Shown here piece by piece: positions 50,615 to 53,985 of a stretch of 53,985 nucleotides of DNA. Position 1 is the stretch's first letter; each line of letters opens with the position of its first letter. The notes beneath the pieces are model-generated. The model made no database searches. It had not been told where the DNA came from and saw nothing but the letters and a program-made list of their open reading frames with translations. The stretch lies in the NCBI GenBank assembly GCA_017471325.1, contig JAFUUX010000019.1, positions 1 to 53,985 on the forward strand, read 5' to 3'. The translations under genes and the position numbers were made by a program. The DNA comes from Lachnospiraceae bacterium (lineage in GTDB: Bacteria > Bacillota > Clostridia > Lachnospirales > Lachnospiraceae).

Positions 50615-52625
50615 TTACATCTTAAAGAACGCCATCTCATCGGAAAGCATACCGGATACCGATTTCAGTTTGTCCGCATCTTCGGCCAGCGTGGTCACCG
50701 TCGCGGAAAGTTCCTGCATGGATGCGCCGGTCTCTTCGCTGCTGGCGGCATTCTCTTCGGAAATGGCGGAAAGGGAACCCATGGAATCCATCACCACATC
50801 CTTTGCCTCTACGCAGGCCTTCGCGTTTTCCGCGATCTCCTTTACACTTCTCGCGGTCACTTCAATATCATTGATCATCGTATTGACGCTGTCAAAGGTA
50901 GTGCCGATCACGGACTGCTGCTGCCGGTTGGTCTTCTGCACATCCTCTGCCATGCGTACCGCTGCCTGGGATTCGTTCAGCAACTCGTCCATCTCCGAGC
51001 GGATGCGGCTTGCGGAATCACTGGAATCCGATGCCAGTTTGCCGATCTCCTCCGCAACGACTGCAAATCCCCTTCCGTCCTGCACGGGCCGCCTCGATCG
51101 AAGCATTCAGCGCCAGCAGGTTGGTCTGGGAAGCGATGTTGGTGATCGCCTCTACCATATCGTTGATACGCCCGACTGCGTCACTGGTCGCGCTGATCTT
51201 GCCGGAAATACCGTCGATCGCGCTGTTCATAGCCTCCGAACTCTTCTGCAACTGCGTTAAACTGTCTGCGGATTCGCTGGATGCTTTCTGCATACGCACC
51301 GTGATATCCTCCAACTCTCTCGTGGAATTCTGCACGCTGCCGACCGCGTCCTCAATGCGGCTCATGCTGCCGGTCGCGCTCTGGATCTCATCTGCCTGCT
51401 GCGTTGCGCCGGTCGCGATCTCCTGCACCGCATTGGAAACGCCTTCCGCATTGTCCGCGATCTGTCCGGACATGCTGGCCAGTTCATCCGCAGACGCGTT
51501 TACGGAATCCGCCGCTTTTACGATATCGCCTACGATGGACTGCAGACGGTCCAGCACGGCATTGTTGTTTTCTATGATCTCGCCCAGTTCGTCTTTTCTG
51601 CCTTCGTAACCCTTGATCGTCTGGAAACGTCCGTCTGCCAGTGCCGCCAGGGACGCGTTTACATCATTGAGCGGTTTGGTCAGGGAACCGGCATACATAA
51701 ATGCCAGCACGGCTGCGATCACCAGAAATACGATCCCCAGTCCTATCTGCAGGCCTACCGTTTTGTATACCGTTGCAAGTGCCACCTCCTGCACACGGCA
51801 GGAAGCCACGATCCACTCACTGTCTTCTACCTTTTCCCAGGAAATGAGCCAGGTGTCGCCCATAAACGGCGCCACATAATGTCCCTCGGTCTGGCTGCCA
51901 CGGGAATCCGTGTAGAACGGATTCTGATCCTGCTTTTCCGGATTTTCCGTATCTACCATGCGCAGGGAATGTGCCACTACGGTACCGCTGCGGTCTACGA
52001 TCACGATCTCCTGACGGTCCTGTGTCACCTCACTGGCGATCAGATCATGCAGATCCGTCACATCATAGTTACGCTGCACGATACCGATCACCTGGGTATG
52101 CTCCGAATTGTACACCGGCACGGAAAAAGTCGAGATGGCTGTGCCGGTGGATTTGGATACGATCAGATCCGAGATATAGAACGGCGCACCCGCCATGGGC
52201 TCCTTGAAATAATCCCGTTCCGATACATCCACCAGCTTGCCGATGGTACGGACACGCTGCATGCCGTCCGCACCGGACAGTGCCGTGGAATTCCCGTCTG
52301 CCATGCTCTCGTCGATCTGAAGCATCTGCTGCAGGATCTGTGCTTCCACCGCTTCCCCGCTTACCTTGCCCTCCAGGTATTCCACCACCTGTGTTGAGGC
52401 CGCAAAGACTTTCAGCGCCTCGATATTCTCTCCAAAGATCGTCTGCAGGCTCTCCTTTACGATCGCTGCCTGCGCCGCGTTTACCTCATCCGCATCATTC
52501 TTGCCCTGCGTAATGGTATTGGCCATGCTCACCAGTGTGAGCACCACTACCGGAACCGCCACCATCAGTGCCATGATCAGGATCAGTTTTCCGCGGATAC
52601 TTTGCCTGTTTCGTTGTTTTTCCAT
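50615..52625 (-). pseudogene. Methyl-accepting chemotaxis protein, frameshifted in the signalling tip
   Basis: A membrane chemoreceptor. Near the start is a helix, LILIMALMVAVPVVVLTLVS. A periplasm-side CACHE-like sensor follows (YFKEPMAGAPFYISDLIVSK; DRQEIVIVDRSGTVVAHS), then a second helix IGLGIVFLVIAAVLAFMYAG, a HAMP region and the long helical signalling domain. The conserved hairpin tip reads LNASIEAARAG, then shifts frame near 51076-51083 and continues in another frame as DGRGFAVVAEEIGKLA to FFKM. The family tip is AGExGRGFAV, so 5 bases (or 2) are missing. The receptor is broken unless the shift is a sequence error. The ATG at 52625 has GGAGGG upstream; an ATG at 52646 is also in frame. 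Confidence 0.85.
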
Positions 52626-52664
52626 TTCTTCACCCTCCGGGTCCATATTTTTTTGTCTTATATT

Positions 52665-52693
52665 ATTATATGGTTATTTTGCATTATATTCAA
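52665..52693 (-). promoter_or_regulatory. Promoter of the chemotaxis receptor gene
   Basis: On the minus strand TTGAAT (52688-52693), a 17-base spacer and a perfect TATAAT (52665-52670), about 40 bases before the ATG. It is of the housekeeping type, not the flagellar sigma type. Confidence 0.78.
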
Positions 52694-52775
52694 TACTAAT
52701 TTTAAAAATATTTTAGCGATTTTGTATATAGGTTCTCAAGGTATGCGATCATCACAATTTCTTTTCAAATATCAT

Positions 52776-52805
52776 TTGCCTTTTCGCATATGATTATATT
52801 ATACT
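52776..52805 (+). promoter_or_regulatory. Promoter of the NYN-LOTUS gene
   Basis: TTGCCT (52776-52781), 18 bases, then TATACT (52800-52805), about 75 bases before the ATG at 52880. Confidence 0.5.
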
Positions 52806-52879
52806 GATATATCATCACTTCCATGCTTACCGCTGGAAGAAAATACATCATCCGGACCTGTGCCGGAAACGGGGGATCT

Positions 52880-53839
52880 ATGAACGCAGAAATGAAATTT
52901 GCCGTCCTGATCGACGGTGATAATGTAGCACCAAAATATTTAAAAGCCATACTCGATGAGGTGGCGGACAACGGCGTGGCTACCTATAAGAGAGTATATA
53001 CCGACTGGACCATCCAGGCCAGGCAGGGCTGGAAAAAGGTGATGCTGGAACATTCCGTCATGCCGGTACAGCAGTACAGTTATACCACCGGCAAAAACGC
53101 GACAGACTCTGCCATGATCATCGACGCCATGGACATCCTCTATACCGGAAATGTGGACGGTTTCTATCTCTGCACCAGCGACAGCGACTTTACCCGCCTG
53201 GCGGCACGCCTCCGGGAAGCCGGCAAATTTGTCGTGGGGGTAGGGGAAGCCAAGACACCCTCCGCTTTCCGCAGCGCCTGCAACAGTTTTAAATTACTGG
53301 AAGTCATCTCCGGCAGCGATGACACCTCCAATACGACCAAAAAAGAAGCCCGTGCCAAAAAGAAGGAACTGGATGTGGCCGTCACACCGGTAAAAGAGAT
53401 CGAGAATTCCATCTACAAGATCATTGACGAAAATGCAAACAAAGGCAAGGATACCTTTATCGGTGAGATCGGCTCGCGCCTGATGAACAAGTTTCCGGAC
53501 TTTGATGTGCGTAACTACGGCTGTACCAAACTGAGCACTTTTCTGGAAGACAAGATGAACAACCTGGTGCTGCAGCCCAAGAACAATTCCACCATCGTAA
53601 GCATACGCAACAGCAACATCTCGAAGAAAGATCTGGAAGAAGAGATCATCCGCATCCTGCGCGCCCATGACGGCGTCTGCAACAATATGGCGGTGATCAA
53701 TGAAGAATTAAAAGCCTGGAACCCGAATTTTTCCGCCAAGAAACTGGGGTACAGCAAGTTTTCCTCTTTTATGCAGTCCTACAGCGGTATTTTAGAGATC
53801 GATGCCGACCAGAACATTGTGAAACTGAAGGAACAATAA
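52880..53839 (+). CDS. NYN-domain (LabA-like) protein with OST-HTH/LOTUS domains
   Basis: A 319-residue cytosolic protein. Residues about 1-150 form a NYN (PIN-like) nuclease fold with acidic residues in FAVLIDGDNVAPKYLK, KNATDSAMIIDAMDILYTG and GFYLCTSDSDFTRLAARLRE, all at the metal-site positions. Two OST-HTH/LOTUS-like winged helices follow: about 170-240 (IYKIIDENANKGKDTFIGEI; KLSTFLEDKMNN) and about 250-319 (IIRILRAHDGVCNNMAVINE; YSKFSSFMQSYSG). LOTUS domains bind RNA, and NYN domains can cut it, so RNA processing is likely (inference). The ATG at 52880 has GGGGGAT six bases upstream. It is divergent from the chemoreceptor gene. Confidence 0.9.
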   Translation: MNAEMKFAVLIDGDNVAPKYLKAILDEVADNGVATYKRVYTDWTIQARQGWKKVMLEHSVMPVQQYSYTTGKNATDSAMIIDAMDILYTGNVDGFYLCTSDSDFTRLAARLREAGKFVVGVGEAKTPSAFRSACNSFKLLEVISGSDDTSNTTKKEARAKKKELDVAVTPVKEIENSIYKIIDENANKGKDTFIGEIGSRLMNKFPDFDVRNYGCTKLSTFLEDKMNNLVLQPKNNSTIVSIRNSNISKKDLEEEIIRILRAHDGVCNNMAVINEELKAWNPNFSAKKLGYSKFSSFMQSYSGILEIDADQNIVKLKEQ

Positions 53840-53845
53840 TATTTT

Positions 53846-53985
53846 GTAACTGTTCAGAACCCCCTGGGTTCTGACAGTTACGCATTTCCGCCATGCATAA
53901 TCTCGCTTCGCTCGATGGCGGAAATGCCGTTAAACTCGGGCATCCTACGCTACGCTTCGGGAGCCCTCGCGGTACCTTCTGAATA
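53846..53985 (+). mobile_element. IS66-like MITE, copy cut by the window edge
   Basis: It starts GTAACTGTTCAGAA seven bases after the NYN gene stop and ends at the window edge in TTCTGAATA, five bases short of the full right end. The sequence is nearly identical to the 145-bp copy at 46987. The left flank is AATATTTT (53838-53845). The bases just outside the window are predicted to read GTTAC and then AATATTTT. Confidence 0.88.

Noticed and set aside
50615..52625. Chemoreceptor read as two separate genes
   Set aside because: The two frames together give one normal receptor. The break falls inside the conserved hairpin tip, and the second frame has no ribosome binding site.

Overview
The window reads as a Gram-positive, gut-type Clostridia chromosome, most like Lachnospiraceae (inference). 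The evidence is GGAGG-type ribosome binding sites, TTG and GTG starts, SpsII-type lipoproteins, a clostripain-family protease, VanZ and TagA/WecG domains and a moderately GC-rich base composition. Almost every gene is on the minus strand, so gene order below runs from high to low coordinates. No rRNA or tRNA gene and no CRISPR array was seen.

Most of the window is surface-glycan assembly in three runs of overlapping genes. Run 1 (18253 down to the left edge) has an MsbA-type ABC exporter, about a dozen glycosyltransferases including both an alpha-1,3/4-type (GT10) and an alpha-1,2-type (GT11) fucosyltransferase, a KdsC-like phosphatase, UDP-xylose synthase, and a VanZ-TagA/WecG fusion. Run 2 (40287 down to 29463) has a second ABC exporter, a GT4, two polyprenyl-phosphate-type GT2 enzymes next to two GT-C-like membrane proteins, another GT2, an FdtA-like sugar isomerase and an Fe-S aldo/keto reductase. 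Run 3 (50335 down to 41109) has an AsnB-type amidotransferase, several GT4/GT2 enzymes, a DUF5672 protein and a GT-C. A LbH acetyltransferase (40487-41044, plus) stands alone between runs 2 and 3.

Two blocks interrupt the glycan genes. At 18.3-21.8 kb there is an AT-richer island with a complete EcoRII/Dcm-type restriction-modification set: a 5mC methyltransferase with an N-terminal ribbon-helix-helix domain, an EcoRII-like nuclease and a Vsr repair nuclease. It has a clear promoter embedded in inverted repeats and a terminator. At 21.9-29.2 kb there is a LuxR/MalT-like ATPase regulator, a clostripain-like lipoprotein and a GAF-GGDEF diguanylate cyclase in one unit, preceded by a repeat-rich lipoprotein. 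The right end has a frameshifted chemotaxis receptor and a NYN-LOTUS RNA-binding/nuclease protein.

The most unusual signal is a family of small palindromic mobile elements at 6011, 43668, 46987 and 53846. They have 14-bp ends GTAACTGTTCAGAA and 8-bp target duplications, consistent with an IS66-derived MITE. Two copies sit inside the 5' part of glycosyltransferase genes, keep the same element reading frame open, and add 97 and 51 codons in frame. A third has rewritten the C-terminus of another glycosyltransferase. Shorter solo palindromes matching the left end of the element are scattered between genes. One of these has itself been split by a second small element with TA target duplication.
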